A stretch of 64,000 nucleotides of DNA from Paroedura picta (lineage: Eukaryota; Chordata; Lepidosauria; Squamata; Gekkonidae). Under the pieces are notes generated by a model. It ran no database searches. It was not told the origin of the DNA and saw nothing but the letters and a program-made list of their open reading frames with translations. The DNA lies in assembly GCF_049243985.1 (NCBI RefSeq), contig NC_135372.1, forward strand, positions 67,791,818-67,855,817, written 5' to 3'. Positions 1-11,571 of this stretch are shown piece by piece (position 1 is the stretch's first letter; the number at the start of each line of letters is the position of its first letter). The position numbers were made by a program, and so were the translations under genes.

Positions 1-2060
1 TCGGTTGCTTTTTTCCAGGCATTCTCTCTACCTATGGTTAAATATGCATTAGGGCATTAGCAGCAATTTTTCTATCTTAGTGTATGGTTTAAAGGTACCA
101 CTTGGGCTGTAACTGAAAAGCAGAAGAATAATTACTTAGCTAGAACAATGAGTTTCCATAATAAGTCCATGAGCACATCTTGAATACATCTGGCAGGAGA
201 TTGTATGAATAAATGGTGCTGTGATGATGCTGGTTATAATTTCCATTAAGATTTCCAGAGAAATACTAATAATTCCAGGACTGTAACACAATTCAGAAGC
301 AGTTGATATACAGCCCACAATCAACCTAGGCCCCGTCACATCTCCTTATGTGGTGATTCATCCCAAAGACTGCTGGTCAAAAAACTGGGAAGCTTTTCCA
401 GAGGGGAGAAATATGAAGACTCAACTTTCTTTCATGGGTAGACACAGAGGCATCAAAACCAGCTCATTTTTCCTGACTTCATCCTCACTGCCTCTTCCGA
501 CCATGCTAGTCACCTTGTACCACTTCCATATAGCCTTTCAGTAATCTTTCCAGGGGTTTATATAGAGCTGAATCTTAAAATCCTCTTTATATTCCTAAGT
601 CAGTGAAATACTTGTGTTCAGGCTGTGGTGGTGGTCCACTCATTACATTTCTAGTAAGAATGTCCCAGATAATAGATGCCAGTTTCCATTTTACTGCTTA
701 TTTACAGAACATAAATTAAAGAAAGAAGTGCATTGTTCCAAGACTTATTACTTGATGTTAACTGGGTGGCTTTTTCCACATCCATATATGAAAACTATCA
801 CATATACACAAGACAATCCCACTCCCTTAATCTTCCACCACCATATGCAAACATTGATGTTACACTATTTTATAAAGAAAGGAGGCTTCACAATATACAA
901 AATGTACATCAAAGGTACCAGCACAAAAATCATAAAGAAAACAGCAAAACTACTTATGATAAGCAAAAGAAAATAATGAAAAATATATTGCATTGCATTT
1001 ATATGAAATGTATCCTTTGTTTTCAGCTTATGTGCCTAATAAGAATAAGACATATTAAGCTGTTCCTTTTCAGCAATGAGTCACAAATGGCAAATCAGTT
1101 AATACTTACCATCAATAAATGGTAGGGATTGGATTCTGAGGATGCCAGCAGTTAGGAAGAATTACTGGGGACAATTTATTCCAACATGCTAAAGAGAAAC
1201 AAAGCTTCCAAATAAAAAAGAAAGCTATACGTAGCTCACTTTTCTGAAATGTTTAGGCACATCACTACGTGCTTTGTCATGAATAGTCTATAAAATGTAA
1301 TTCCAAAAGAGCTACTTAAACTCCTGTGACAGGCTTCTTGTAGTTCAACCAAACGTTTTAATTTTTGCTCTGAAACATCCAAGGTCATATGAAACTATTT
1401 TTGCCACAACCTTCTAGTTTCAAAAAACATTTGCAATGAGGCTTAGGGAGGGGCCATCTGAATAACAAGTGTTAAGACCCCTTGGGTTCATGGGATGTAG
1501 CTACACAGCAGTTTAGATCACAGGTTCAGCCTTTTCTTTATCTGGCCTTCATGCCTACTTCTGAATAGCAACTCATTATTTTTCTAGTAGATACTGATTT
1601 AGTTCCTAATTTCTAAGAATGCCAGCCACCAGATGTTGAGAAACAGTTTTTACCGCCAATAAAGCACCAGATGTATATGTGTGTATACTCATACACATAT
1701 TTCTTAGCAGATTTTAAAAAGCAAAATTAAAAAAACAGCAAAAGTATTTGTCCAAAATGTACAATTCAGTGATTCTTCAAGTGAGCATGTCATGCGTTGT
1801 GTGTCTGTCACTCTTCAAAGTTCTTCCAGTGTATCCCAATAATGTATTAACAATATTATTACCAATATCACTGTATCCATACTGCAGATAGAGCCTAAGA
1901 TATAGTGGCTTGATTCTAGAGGCTTGCCTAGTGAACTCATTGCAGAGGTGAAATTTAAATAGGAATTTCCCATTCACAGAGCAGACACTATAGTCACCAA
2001 CTTTTCCTGGCAATTTAGTTAGTAAGCATTTTTCCCATTTTTGTCTGACATGTCCAATAT
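1..2060. other. Flanking DNA, nothing recognised
   Basis: AT-rich sequence with only short chance open frames. I see no coding signature, RNA gene or recognisable repeat. If MIGA1-NEXN gene order is conserved, this could be intron 1 of a minus-strand NEXN, but nothing in the sequence shows it. Confidence 0.4.
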
Positions 2061-2061
2061 A

Positions 2062-3785
2062 GTTTATTTATTTATTTTATTTATTTATTATTGTATTTAT
2101 ACCCTGCCTCCCCCCGAAGGCTCGAGGCGGCTTACATAACCCCGTCCCCTAAAACCATAAAATAACAATGAGATCCAATAAATTTACAATAGTGGCAACA
2201 ACGATGGCTTAATCTTACTCATTTGGTCACCACATCCTCAACTACAGGAGGGGGGGTGACACTCTCTACCGCCAGTTTGTGAGGGAGGGGCTGATCTTCT
2301 TTCCGCCCGGCCTCAGTTATAAGCCTGGTGGAAGAGCTCCGTCTTACAGGCCCTGCGGAATGCTGGTAATTCCCGCAGGGCCCTCAGCTCTTCCGGGAGC
2401 TCATTCCACCAGGTTGGGGCCAGGACCGAAAAGGCCCTGGACCTGGTCGAGGCCAGGCGGGCTTCCTTGGGGCCGGGAACGGCCAACAGGTTAGCCCCCG
2501 CAGAGCGTAAAGCCCTGCGGGGGATATAGGGCGAAAGGCGGTCCCTCATATATGCTGGGCCTAAACCACGGATGGCCTTGAAGGTCAGAACCAAAACCTT
2601 GAACCTGATCCGGAAGGTGACCGGTAACCAGTGCAGCTGCCTCAGAACTGGCTGGATGTGAGCCCTCCACGGTGTAGCTGTGAGGACTCTAGCAGCCGCA
2701 TTTTGGACGAGTTGCAGTTTCCAGATCAAGCCCAGAGGCAGGCCGGTGTAGAGCGAGTTACAGAAATCTAGTCTGGAGGTGACCGTCGCATGGATCACTG
2801 TGGCCAAGTGTTCGGAGGACAGATAGGGCGCTAGTAGCCGAGCCTGGCGAAGATGGAAAAATGCCTGGCTAGCTACCTGTTTAACCTGTGCCTCGAGTGT
2901 TAGTGAGGCATCAATGGTCACCCCTAAATTCCTGATCTGAGACGCGATATTAAGTTGCGTCCCGGCCAGAAAGGGTAAACGCGCTTCCTGATCTGCCCCC
3001 CCTACGGCCCAACCACAGAACCTCCGTTTTGGAGGGGTTGAGTTTCAGGTGACTGTGCTCGAGCCATCCAGCTATGGCTTCCAAACATCTGGCAAATGGA
3101 TCTGGGGGGGAGTCCGGGTGGCCATCCAAGAGGAGAAAGAGCTGGGTGTCATCAGCTTACTGGTGGCAACCCAGCCCATAGCTCCATACCAGTTGAGCCA
3201 GAGGGCACATAGGTAAAGGTAAAGGTATCCCCTGTGCAAGCACTGAGTCATGTCTGACCCTTGGGGTGACGTCCTCTAGCGTTTTCATGGCAGACTCAAT
3301 ACGGGGTGGTTTGCCAGTGCCTTCCCCAGTCATTACCGTTTACCCCCCAGCAAGCTGGGTACTCATTTTACCGACCTCGGAAGGATGGAAGGCTGAGTCA
3401 ACCTTGAGCCAGCTGCTGGGATTGAACTCCCAGCCTCATGGGCAAAGCTTTCAGACAGCTGCCTTACCACTCTGCGCCACAAGAGACTCATTCGTCGAGG
3501 GCGCATAAAGATGTTAAATAATGTAGGAGAGAGCACCGAGCCCTGTGGGACCCCACAAGGGAGCCGGTAAGGGCCCGATACTTCCTCTCCTACGGCTACC
3601 CTCTGTATCTGGTTTTGGAGGAAGGAGCGTATCCAGCGTAACGCTGTACCCCTTATCCCCGTACCGGCGAGGCAGCTCGCTAGCAGCTCGTGATCGACCA
3701 CGTCAAACGCGGCCGACAGATCTAAAAGAACTAGCACAGCAGAGCCACCTCGGTCAAGCTGGCGACGGAGGTCATCCATAGTATT
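2062..3785 (-). mobile_element. L2-type LINE, 5'-truncated, split by a SINE
   Basis: Antisense non-LTR retrotransposon. On the minus strand, 3508-3779 encodes reverse-transcriptase motifs (LLDLSAAFDVVDHELL, then GVPQGSVLSPTLFNIF). Positions 2313-2921 encode the ORF2 C-terminus typical of L2/CR1-like LINEs (SRLDFCNSLYTGLP, LQLVQNAAARVL, LHWLPV, FHQAYN). The 3' end is at low coordinates and finishes in a TTTA-rich tail after a conserved GC-rich segment near 2100-2130. The C-terminal 202 codons are open, so this copy is not very old. It is 5'-truncated near 3785 and interrupted by a SINE at 3212-3496. Family name is from motif recognition, not a library match. Confidence 0.8.
3212..3496 (-). mobile_element. 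tRNA-derived SINE with Bov-B-like 3' end, inserted in L2
   Basis: Reverse-oriented copy of the SINE also present at 15391, 42851 and 62867. On the minus strand it starts with a tRNA-like head (box A like TGGCGCAGAGTGGTAAGG, box B like GGGAGTTCAATCCC) and ends in ACCTTT repeats. It is flanked by an 11-bp target-site duplication, GAGGGCACATA at 3201-3211 and GAGGGCGCATA at 3497-3507 (one mismatch). The head and tail match what is known of the Sauria-type SINEs of squamates, which depend on Bov-B for movement. Confidence 0.85.
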
Positions 3786-3959
3786 GCATATGTCTTGACC
3801 CCATGCCTCCTTTGCTTTTCACAGCAAAGTTGATTAAATGCTTTTTTAAAAAAGAAAATTATTTGAAAATGGCAGGTGGAACATGCTTAAAGAATCCTTT
3901 AAAAGTAAAATCACAATATCTATGTAGCCCCTCCTCCAAATACATTCAAAACATCTGAA

Positions 3960-4095
3960 AATGTCTAATGTAGCTAGGGGAGGGTTGGGGTTTTATGTTT
4001 GCTAGGATGATTTTATTGTGTTTTATTCCTTTGTTGTAAACCACCATGAGCCAGCTGGCCTGAGAGCGGCAGTCTCAACAAATAATAAAATATTT
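3960..4095 (+). repeat. LINE/SINE 3'-tail fragment (L2-like)
   Basis: Contains the short TTGTAAACCACCATGAGCC signature and ends in an AATAATAAAATA tail, as seen at the 3' ends of L2-related copies in this window (for example near 28590 and 54190). No coding part remains. Confidence 0.45.
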
Positions 4096-5085
4096 CTTCA
4101 AAAAGCTGCTTGCATATTTTTATGTAGACAGCTGGCTCACTTGATCAAGACATGTTTTTATAAGAGGATTTCAGTCTTCCACATCTGGGCCAATTGTACA
4201 TCATCAAATATTAGCAATATATCTTGCTTCATTGATCTGCTTCCTGCTTCTAAATGTTATCTCTCTCTGAATAATACAGTATTCATTAAACTACCCAGTG
4301 GAAACAAGTAGCCAAACGCTTGAACTGAGGAACTAAGTTAAATAAATGGCATTAGTCAATATCATCCCAAAAATATAGTAAGAGTTAAGTAAATGGCAGC
4401 AACTACCACCAAGAAAAGCGAATGACGAAAGCTTGCTGAGCTGGGTTTAGAGATCACCCACCCACTCATCTGGCAACAATATTACCATCACTACCTTGGC
4501 TCTAATTTTAGCTCAGCATCTTATTCCTTGACATCTCCTTAGCCACTTGGTGAGTGTGACACCTTTGAGTAAAAGATTTCTTTTCAATCGTCCTCCGGGA
4601 ACCAGAAAGAAATCTGCATAATCCAAGCTGTTCCTTCTAGGATTTAGTTCAGCTCCTTTGCCTCTTGCCCTGGTTTGGTTTAGGAGCGTGCATCCCATTT
4701 TCATTACAGGAAAAGGCACTAGAAAAGGAAGGCACACTGGGATTGCATTAGGAGGCATCTTTGAGCTGTGAGTTGTGGGTATGCAATGTTTTAATACGTT
4801 CAGGACCGGAGGGTCCTCCTTTAAAAGGTCACATCCACTTCAAGATATACAAGAATCGCTTCCTCAATGGTGGTATGGTATTGCATAATCGTTTGGCTCG
4901 TCACCCCCTCACCCCCCCCCCCGCCATGAGAAGCTGCAATCCGAAGGAGCTGGCAGTTAAGTAAAACCCACGGAAACCTCTAGAACTGTCTTCTTCCAAG
5001 TATGGGGCGGGGGGGGGGTGTTCATTAGCCTGCTACTATTTGGACAGTAGGGCAGCTCAGAGAGGGGAGCGGGGGTGGGCAGGAG
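4096..5085. other. Intergenic DNA, nothing recognised
   Basis: No gene or repeat recognised. A C-homopolymer tract at about 4911-4922 and a G tract at about 5007-5018 lie here. The short minus-strand frame near 4513-4758 has no splice or family support. Confidence 0.35.
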
Positions 5086-5089
5086 AGAC

Positions 5090-5860
5090 AGCAGCCTGAA
5101 CGTCGGCCGTCCGAGAAGGCTCTGAGCAGACTGCGCTTCTCGCCAAGAACAAACATACAGCACCGCCAGAAATCGGGAGAGCACTTCAGATCCCCCCCCC
5201 CCCCCGCCGCCAGCCTGGCGTGTACATGGGATGGGAAAAGATATCAGTGTGTGTGTCGCGTGGACCCTCTTCAGAAGAGACAGCGGAGACCCCTCGGAAG
5301 GGAAAGGCTGTCAGGGAACAAGGCTCCGGAGAAGGCTCTGGCGCGAGGGCAGCTTCGACACTTTGCGCCCTCGCCTCGTTGCGCGCCAAGCACTGGCCTC
5401 AGCCCGACCTTTGTGCCAGAAAAAGGCGCCCTCCCTGTCTCCCTCCCTCCGCCAGCCCCTTCAAAGGGCAGCTTTTCCTACCTGAGAGCCCCCGTGCGCT
5501 GCGCTGCTCGCGTCCAGTTAATCCCAGAGGAAGGGTGGGCGTGAGAGAAGCTGGAGAGCGTCGCTGCTACTGCCGCGGCTGAGGCTTCAGCGTCGGGCTC
5601 TGCAAGTTTCCATAAAAGTCCCGGTGCGCAGCCCGCGCCTGCATTCCAGGCGAGCCCCGGCCCGGCTGCAGCTGTCCCGACTCACACACGGCGGCCGCCC
5701 CCTCCTCTCTTCTCCCCGCTCAGCGCGCTCCCTGCGCCACATGGGGCCCTCCCTGGCCCACCCGGGTTATTTTGGGCTGGAAGGACCGTTAGGTTATTAA
5801 TATATCCCGCGGGTATCCAGAGATTAGAATGGCGCGGGTCCCGGAAGGCCCTCGGTCACG
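5090..5860 (-). promoter_or_regulatory. CpG-rich putative promoter (NEXN 5' end by synteny)
   Basis: A GC-rich block with many CpGs, unlike the AT-rich surroundings, and with no transposon ends. On the minus strand a strong splice-donor match (CTCAG then GTAGGA, exon side ending at 5482) and a second donor (CGTGT then GTGAGT, near 5688) could end a non-coding first exon. An AT-rich patch (TTATTAATATAT, near 5796-5807) sits just outside the block. In human, NEXN lies about 10 kb beyond the MIGA1 3' end in the same orientation; here the block lies about 11 kb beyond the MIGA1 stop. That makes NEXN the likely owner, but no NEXN coding exon is visible, so this rests on base composition and gene order. 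A plus-strand TATA-like CATAAAAG at 5612 leaves direction open. Confidence 0.45.
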
Positions 5861-5984
5861 ATGCAATTGAAATTGACTGGTGCCGGCGTATGTTTTTCGC
5901 CCGCTCGGTTTCCAGGAAAGGGCTTACTTAACTCTGAGCGAGTGTGCAGTACGTTTCCTTCACTGTGGACTATTTTATTTTACA

Positions 5985-6095
5985 GAAATCCTGCAGTGTG
6001 ACTGCCCCTTTCATAGTGCCCTTACAACAACTCTGTGAGGTAGGCTAGGCTGAGAAAGTCAGAGAGAGATTAATGGACGCGCGGGGAGCAGGGAG
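5985..6095 (+). repeat. MIR-like SINE remnant
   Basis: The stretch containing ACAACTCTGTGAGGTAGG and a following AGAGAGATTAA segment resembles the conserved core of ancient MIR-type SINEs. Orientation and limits are approximate; only the core is recognisable. Confidence 0.35.
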
Positions 6096-6109
6096 TTGTG
6101 CAATCGGGG

Positions 6110-7560
6110 TTGTGCAACCCAAGGACTGTTAAAGGGATGGCTTTAGACTGAAGTGGTATTTCCAGCTAAGTCTGCTCTTTGACAACTGGAGTGCTGAGGG
6201 AAGCAAGGCTTTTATATTTCATTATCATTACTACCTTGTGCTCACTAAGTACTGTCTGACTGAGATAGGCTACTGGTTGGCCAACTAAACTATATGGAAG
6301 CCTCATTCATTATCTGTCACATAAGTACTTAACTACCCTTTAAACACATACAGCAAAGCCACACCATTACACTTTCATCTTACTTCAATACTACAACCTC
6401 AATAAAATCACATCTTAGCTTGATCCACACTATCATGCTTAATTGTTATTTTTAAAAGACTTACTTTTTAAAGAATGTGTAACTTCTGTTTTTCCTGCAC
6501 AGATAAAAGATTCTAGCCCAGTTGATCAACACTTCAGATTTTGCTTCAGGACATTAGAAGAACTGCTTTGAGGCTGAGACCTCAATGGCTTTTTTATAGC
6601 TCTAACTCACCAGGAGCAACAAACTAATTATAGTAACTTAGCAGATAATTGTGATAGCCTGGAGTCCCACTCAGCACCAGAGCTACAAAACCACCAGTAT
6701 ATTCTGAGAATTACAGGAATACTCCAATGCCCCACACCTTTAACCACTTTTCTGGGCTTTCGGCATTCTGGACCAGTTACTTCTGCTGCAAATTACTTCT
6801 TGCTTGGGCACAGATTGGGGACTGTCTATTTTCATTCTGTTTTACTCTGACCAAGGATGACCAAGCTGGCTGGCCAGCTGTTAATATGTTGTTTCTTGCC
6901 AGAGACACCAGGAATAGTTAAGGTTATTTATAATTTGCTTTTAAAACATAGGGACCCTACTTGGGTGGAAAAGCAGCATATAAATGTTTTCAACAAATAC
7001 ATTTTAAATAAATGAATTTGAGTCCTCAAAGTGTTCTCTTACCATTAAATTAAATGCATCTACAAATAAAATGATAATAGGAAAAATAATCTTAAAATGT
7101 CTCAGAAATCACTGCCCTGCTGCCTTCTCTGCTCATATCTCTATTCACAATGGAGGGATGGTCATTCCTGGCTTGACATTCAATACTATAATGACTTTTA
7201 GACCCCCTTGTTCACTCCACAATTCAGATTCATCAGAAGTGTGAACAGGAACAGGTCATCGTTATGGATATGATTATAGTGAAATGAGAGCTCATACTTT
7301 ATTTTTTAAGGCAATCTTTCTATTGACCCTAACATCCTTCCCCATTCTCTTATGCTACCAGTTCTCCATTTCTTTTTCTCCTTAACTGTCACAATGCTTG
7401 CTTGCTCCAGGTTGACACCACCTTCCACCATCTTGGCCATCTGTCACTGTAATACTGGTCCCAAATAATCTCCACCCTTTGCACCCTTTTATTTTAGCTA
7501 CTGAAGTTTTTGTCCACCGTATTCCCTGCCTTTTCTTGTCCCTGTCTCCATACCATCTAA
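6110..7560. other. Intergenic DNA, mostly unrecognised
   Basis: No gene seen. A short L2-like tail (GGTGGAAAAGCAGCATATAAA, about 6964-7015) is the only repeat-like piece. Confidence 0.3.
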
Positions 7561-7569
7561 ATATATTTC

Positions 7570-8650
7570 AATAAATGATATGCTTGCTGAACCATATGAT
7601 AGAATTTCAAAAGAACATTCGCTTGCATTTCATAGATTACAGTCAAGCTGTGTGGATCATGAAAAGCTGTGGTTGGTTTTAAAAGTAATGCTTGTGCCAC
7701 AACATTTGTTTTTATGTACAACCTGCACTCTGGACAAGAGGATACTGTTGGGACAGAAAAATGAAGAAACAGAATGGCTTTTAATTGTCAAAATGTCAAA
7801 AAGGATGTACTTTAGCTTCCTGTCTTTTCAATCTGTACTCAGAATATATCATAAATAAACTGAATTAGATTTATATGCTGGAATAAAAATTGGTGGAAGC
7901 AGCAGTAACAATTTGAGATATGTAGATACCACATAACTTGCAGGAAACAGTGAAATCTTGAAACAACTCTCGAAGAAGGTTAAGGCAGAAATTGCCGAAG
8001 CAGGATTATAACTGAACATTAAGAAAACAAAAGGAATGACTATGAGGGAATTACACAAGTCTGATAATAAATTGAAATGGTTAAAAAAAATTTACTCCTT
8101 GGTTCCATAATCATCAAAAGGGAGACTGTAGCCAAAAAATCAGAAGTAGAGGGAGATTGGAAAGGCATCCAAGAGGGAGCTGGAAAAGATTCTTAAATGC
8201 AAGGACATGTCACTGGCAACAGAAATCCAGATCATTCATATCATTATTGGTTTGAAAGTTGGGAGATGGAAAAAGCTGACAAAAAGTAGATTAATTTGAA
8301 ATGCAGTGGTAAAAGACAGTTTTGTGGATAACGTGGACAGCCAAAAAGACAAATTAGAAGTTTATCAATTAAATCATGTCTGAACTCTCCCTAGAAGCTA
8401 AATGACTAAATGGGCACCGTCCTACTATGATCACATTGTGAGGTGAGAAATTGGAAAAGATAATAATGCTAGGAAAAGCTGAAGACAGCAGGAAAAGAGG
8501 AAGACCCAACATGAGATGGATTGACTCAATCAAGAAAACCGTGACCCTCAGTTTGCAAAGACCTGAGTAAGGCTGTTAATGAAAGAAAGTTTTGGAGATC
8601 TTTAATTCACAGGGTCATCATAAATCAGAAGCAGCTTAGTGGAAATTAAC
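7570..8650 (+). mobile_element. Decayed Bov-B (RTE) LINE
   Basis: An old, broken relative of the Bov-B at 10014-11571. Translated pieces follow the same order as the intact copy: FHRLQSSCVDHEKLW near 7635 mirrors FIDYAKAFDCVEHNKLW, then a piece like LNIKKTKG near 8010-8040, and finally WRSLIHRVIINQKQ near 8590-8630, mirroring the conserved C-terminal WRIIVHGV. Many stops and frameshifts break it. It covers roughly the last two thirds of ORF2 and shows this lineage had Bov-B activity long before the younger copy arrived. Confidence 0.65.
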
Positions 8651-9648
8651 ACATACTCATTGGACTATAGCTTCAAACACCTATTTAATCTTTCTGTTTT
8701 TATTTTATGTGCTTTCCTGATATGTATATAGGCTGATAGCAGTAGCTCTATTCATTGTCTGCAAGTGATCATGGTAGCATTATTCTTCCAAATAGTCTAG
8801 GACAGCATACATGGGTCTTCTTTGAGGAGCCCCTGTCTCTTGTCATGTCTGTCTTATTGTTAGTGCCTCACTAGAAATGGAAAACTCTGGGTGTTTCCGC
8901 ACAAGGACCAATGTTGCCAATTCCACAAAGCGGAAACGCTATTTTTAAAAGTGCAATCTCGGTGTTACGCATACCTGCCTTTGTAGTGGAATCCGGTAGT
9001 GTTTCAATAGTTTCCCACAGGTTTCCGGTCTCACAAAAATCGCTAGAAAGGAAGCGATTTTTTCTGTGCTTTGTCCCGCCCCTGGCCATCAATCAAACAA
9101 ACAGCCAATGGGCGGTTGTTATCATGCTCTGGAAAAGCCCCTTTCCCTTTAAGCACAGGTTTAAAAAAAAAAACACGTTGCAACTAATATGCCTTGATTC
9201 TTCCTAACGTAGCTGGCGTGTGAGCTGGTGAGTCATCATTACCACGCTCCCCCGAGTGAAAAAAAAAATCCCCCCCCCCTGCACGGGTGTGATTTTTGGC
9301 CGAAAATAAAGGGAACTTGCAAACGGGGCTGTGTTGTGCTTGGGGACTTAGGGGAGCTTTAAAGCACTTCTGTGGAGGGACTGTAGCCGGAGAAGCCTCG
9401 CTGGGTGAATGAAGGCTGGCTGGTTCATTGCTTTCAGCTTGCTCCGAGAAAAAAAAATGGTGATCGCTTCGCCAGAAGTTCGGAGGAGAGAGCCAGGGGG
9501 AGGGACTTTGTTGGAACCGCAACAATGGGAACGAACAGGTCTTTTCCGCTAGTGTTGCAGATTGTTCGCAAGAGTGTAGCGCTTTTCGAAGGGTAAATCC
9601 ACTTTTCCCGATTTCCCTAGAAGTGCTACAACGAATTGTGTTTTGCGG

Positions 9649-9929
9649 CAGTGGTCCCCAACCTGCGGGCCGCGGCCCGGCGCCGGGCCGCGGCTTCCTC
9701 TCCCCGCCCCCCCCCACCGCAGTAAAAAACTTCCCAGGCCGCAAACTTGCGGCCCGGGAAGCTTCTTACTGCGGGGAGGGCGGGGAGTGGGAATCAGGGC
9801 CGGGCCGCGCCTGCGCGGCCCACGGGTGTGGCCCGATCCGCGGGCGCGGCCCGATGCGTGGGCGTGGCCCGCGCGGGCGCGGCCCGATGCCCTGCCGGTC
9901 CCCAGCCTAATAAAGGTTGGGGACCACTG
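9649..9929. mobile_element. Non-autonomous hAT element (CAGTGGTCC family), 281 bp
   Basis: Starts CAGTGGTCCCCAACCT and ends AGGTTGGGGACCACTG, a near-perfect terminal inverted repeat. It is flanked by an exact 8-bp duplication TTTTGCGG (9641-9648 and 9930-9937), the hallmark of hAT transposition. The interior is extremely GC/CpG-rich and low in complexity, with no transposase. Chance open frames across it in several phases reflect base composition, not genes. It sits inside the 8887-11620 element. Sister copies: 12725, 31541, 33252. Confidence 0.9.
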
Positions 9930-10013
9930 TTTTGCGGGACTGTTTCAGGAGTGTTGCAGATTGCGTGTGACGTCTTGCGGAACTGCAAATTAGTAGTGTT
10001 TACAATTTGTAAG

Positions 10014-11571
10014 ATGACCACAATGGGGTAGTTACTGACCTGGAGCCAGACATCCTGGAATGTGAAGTCAAATGGGCCTTAGGAAGTCTGAGCAACAATA
10101 AAGCTAGTGGTAGTGACAGCATTCCAGTTGAACTATTCAAAATCTTAAAGGACGATGCAGTAAAAGTGCTACACTCAATATGCCAGCAAATTTGGAAAAC
10201 TCAACAATGGCCACAGGATTGGAAAAGGTCAGTTTACATTCCAATCCCAAAGAAGGGCAATGCCAAAGAATGTTCAAACTACCGCACCATCGCACTAATT
10301 TCTCATGCTAGCAAAGTTATGCTCAAAATCCTACAAGCTAGGCTCCAGCAATATGTGGACCGAGAACTTCCAGAAGTACAGGCAGGATTTCGAAGAGGCA
10401 GAGGAACTAGAGATCAAATTGCCAACATACGCTGGATCATGGAGAAAGCTAGGGAGTACCAGAAGAACGTCTACTTCTGCTTCATTGACTATGCTAAAGC
10501 CTTTGATTGTGTGGAGCACAACAAATTGTGGCAAGTTCTTAAAGAGATGGGAATACCAGAGCATCTTATTTGTCTCTTGAGAAATTTATATGCAGGTCAA
10601 GAAGCAACAGTGAGAACTGAACATGGAATGACTGACTGGTTCAAAACTGAGAAAGGAGTTTGGCAAGGCTGTATACTGTCGCCTTGCCTATTTAACTTGT
10701 ATGCAGAGCACATCATGAGAAATGCGGGATTAGAGGAGTCACAAATTGGGATCAAGATTGCAGGGAGAAATATCAACAGCCTCAGATATGCAGATGATAC
10801 CACTCTAATGGCAGAAAGTGAAGAGGAACTAAAGAGCCTGTTGATGCGGGTGAAGGAGGAGAGTGCAAAAGTTGGCTTGAAACTCAACATCAAGAAAACA
10901 AAGATCATGGCATCTAGCCCTCTCAATTCCTGGCAAATAGAAGGGGAAGAAATGGAGATAGTGACAGATTTTATTTTCCTGGGCTCCAAGATCACTGCAG
11001 ATGGGGACTGCAGCAAAGAAATTAAAAGACGCTTGCTCCTGGGGAGGAAAGCTATGGCAAATCTAGACAGCATCCTAAAAAGCAGAGACATCACCCTGCC
11101 AACAAAAGTGCGTTTAGTCAAGGCTATGGTCTTCCCAGTTGCAATGTATGGCTGCGAAAGTTGGACCATAAGGAAGGCCGAGCGTCAAAGAATTGAGGCT
11201 TTTGAACTCTGGTGCTGGAGAAGACTCTTGCGAGTCCCTTGGACTGCAAGGCGAACAAACCAGTCAGTCCTAGAGGAGATCAGCCCTGACTGCTCTTTAG
11301 AAGGCCAGATCCTGAAGATGAAACTCAAATATTTTGGCCACCTCATGAGAAGGAAGGACTCCCTGGAGAAGAGCCTAATGCTGGGAGAGATCGAGGGCAA
11401 AAGAAGAAGGGGACGACAGAGAATGAGGTGGATGGATGGAGTCACTGAAGCAGTAGGTGCAAACTTAAATGGACTCCGGGGAATGGTGGAGGACAGGAAG
11501 GCCTGGAGGATCATTGTCCATGGGGTCGCGATGGGTCGGACACGACTTCGCACATAACAACAACAACAACA
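10014..11571 (+). mobile_element. Bov-B (RTE-clade) LINE, 5'-truncated, well preserved
   Basis: One uninterrupted frame runs from about 10014 to the stop at 11557, covering the reverse transcriptase and C-terminal part of ORF2. RT landmarks are FIDYAKAFDCVEHNKLW (near 10480), GVWQGCILSPCLFNLYAEH (near 10659) and the catalytic YADD (near 10786). Further on come MYGCESWTIRKAE (near 11146), WCWRRLLRVPW and a final WRIIVHGVAMGRTRLRT. These match the Bov-B protein known from ruminants and squamates. The 3' end is a (CAA)n tail. A 12-bp target duplication, ACAATTTGTAAG, flanks it (10002-10013 and 11572-11583). The endonuclease domain is missing, as expected of 5' truncation, so it cannot move by itself. 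The open frame implies a recent insertion. Confidence 0.92.

Noticed and set aside
1-5000. Search for NEXN coding exons on the minus strand
   Set aside because: No segment resembling the Glu/Lys/Arg-rich NEXN coiled-coil or its Ig domain was found, so NEXN is not annotated.
5186-5582. Open frames of 84-120 codons across the 5' CpG block
   Set aside because: Three frames are open at once in CpG-rich DNA and none resembles a known protein; better explained as promoter or UTR.
9623-9993. Several overlapping open frames on both strands rich in Gly, Pro, Arg and Ala
   Set aside because: They lie in the GC-rich interior of a hAT element with exact target duplication. Open frames in four phases at once are a base-composition effect.
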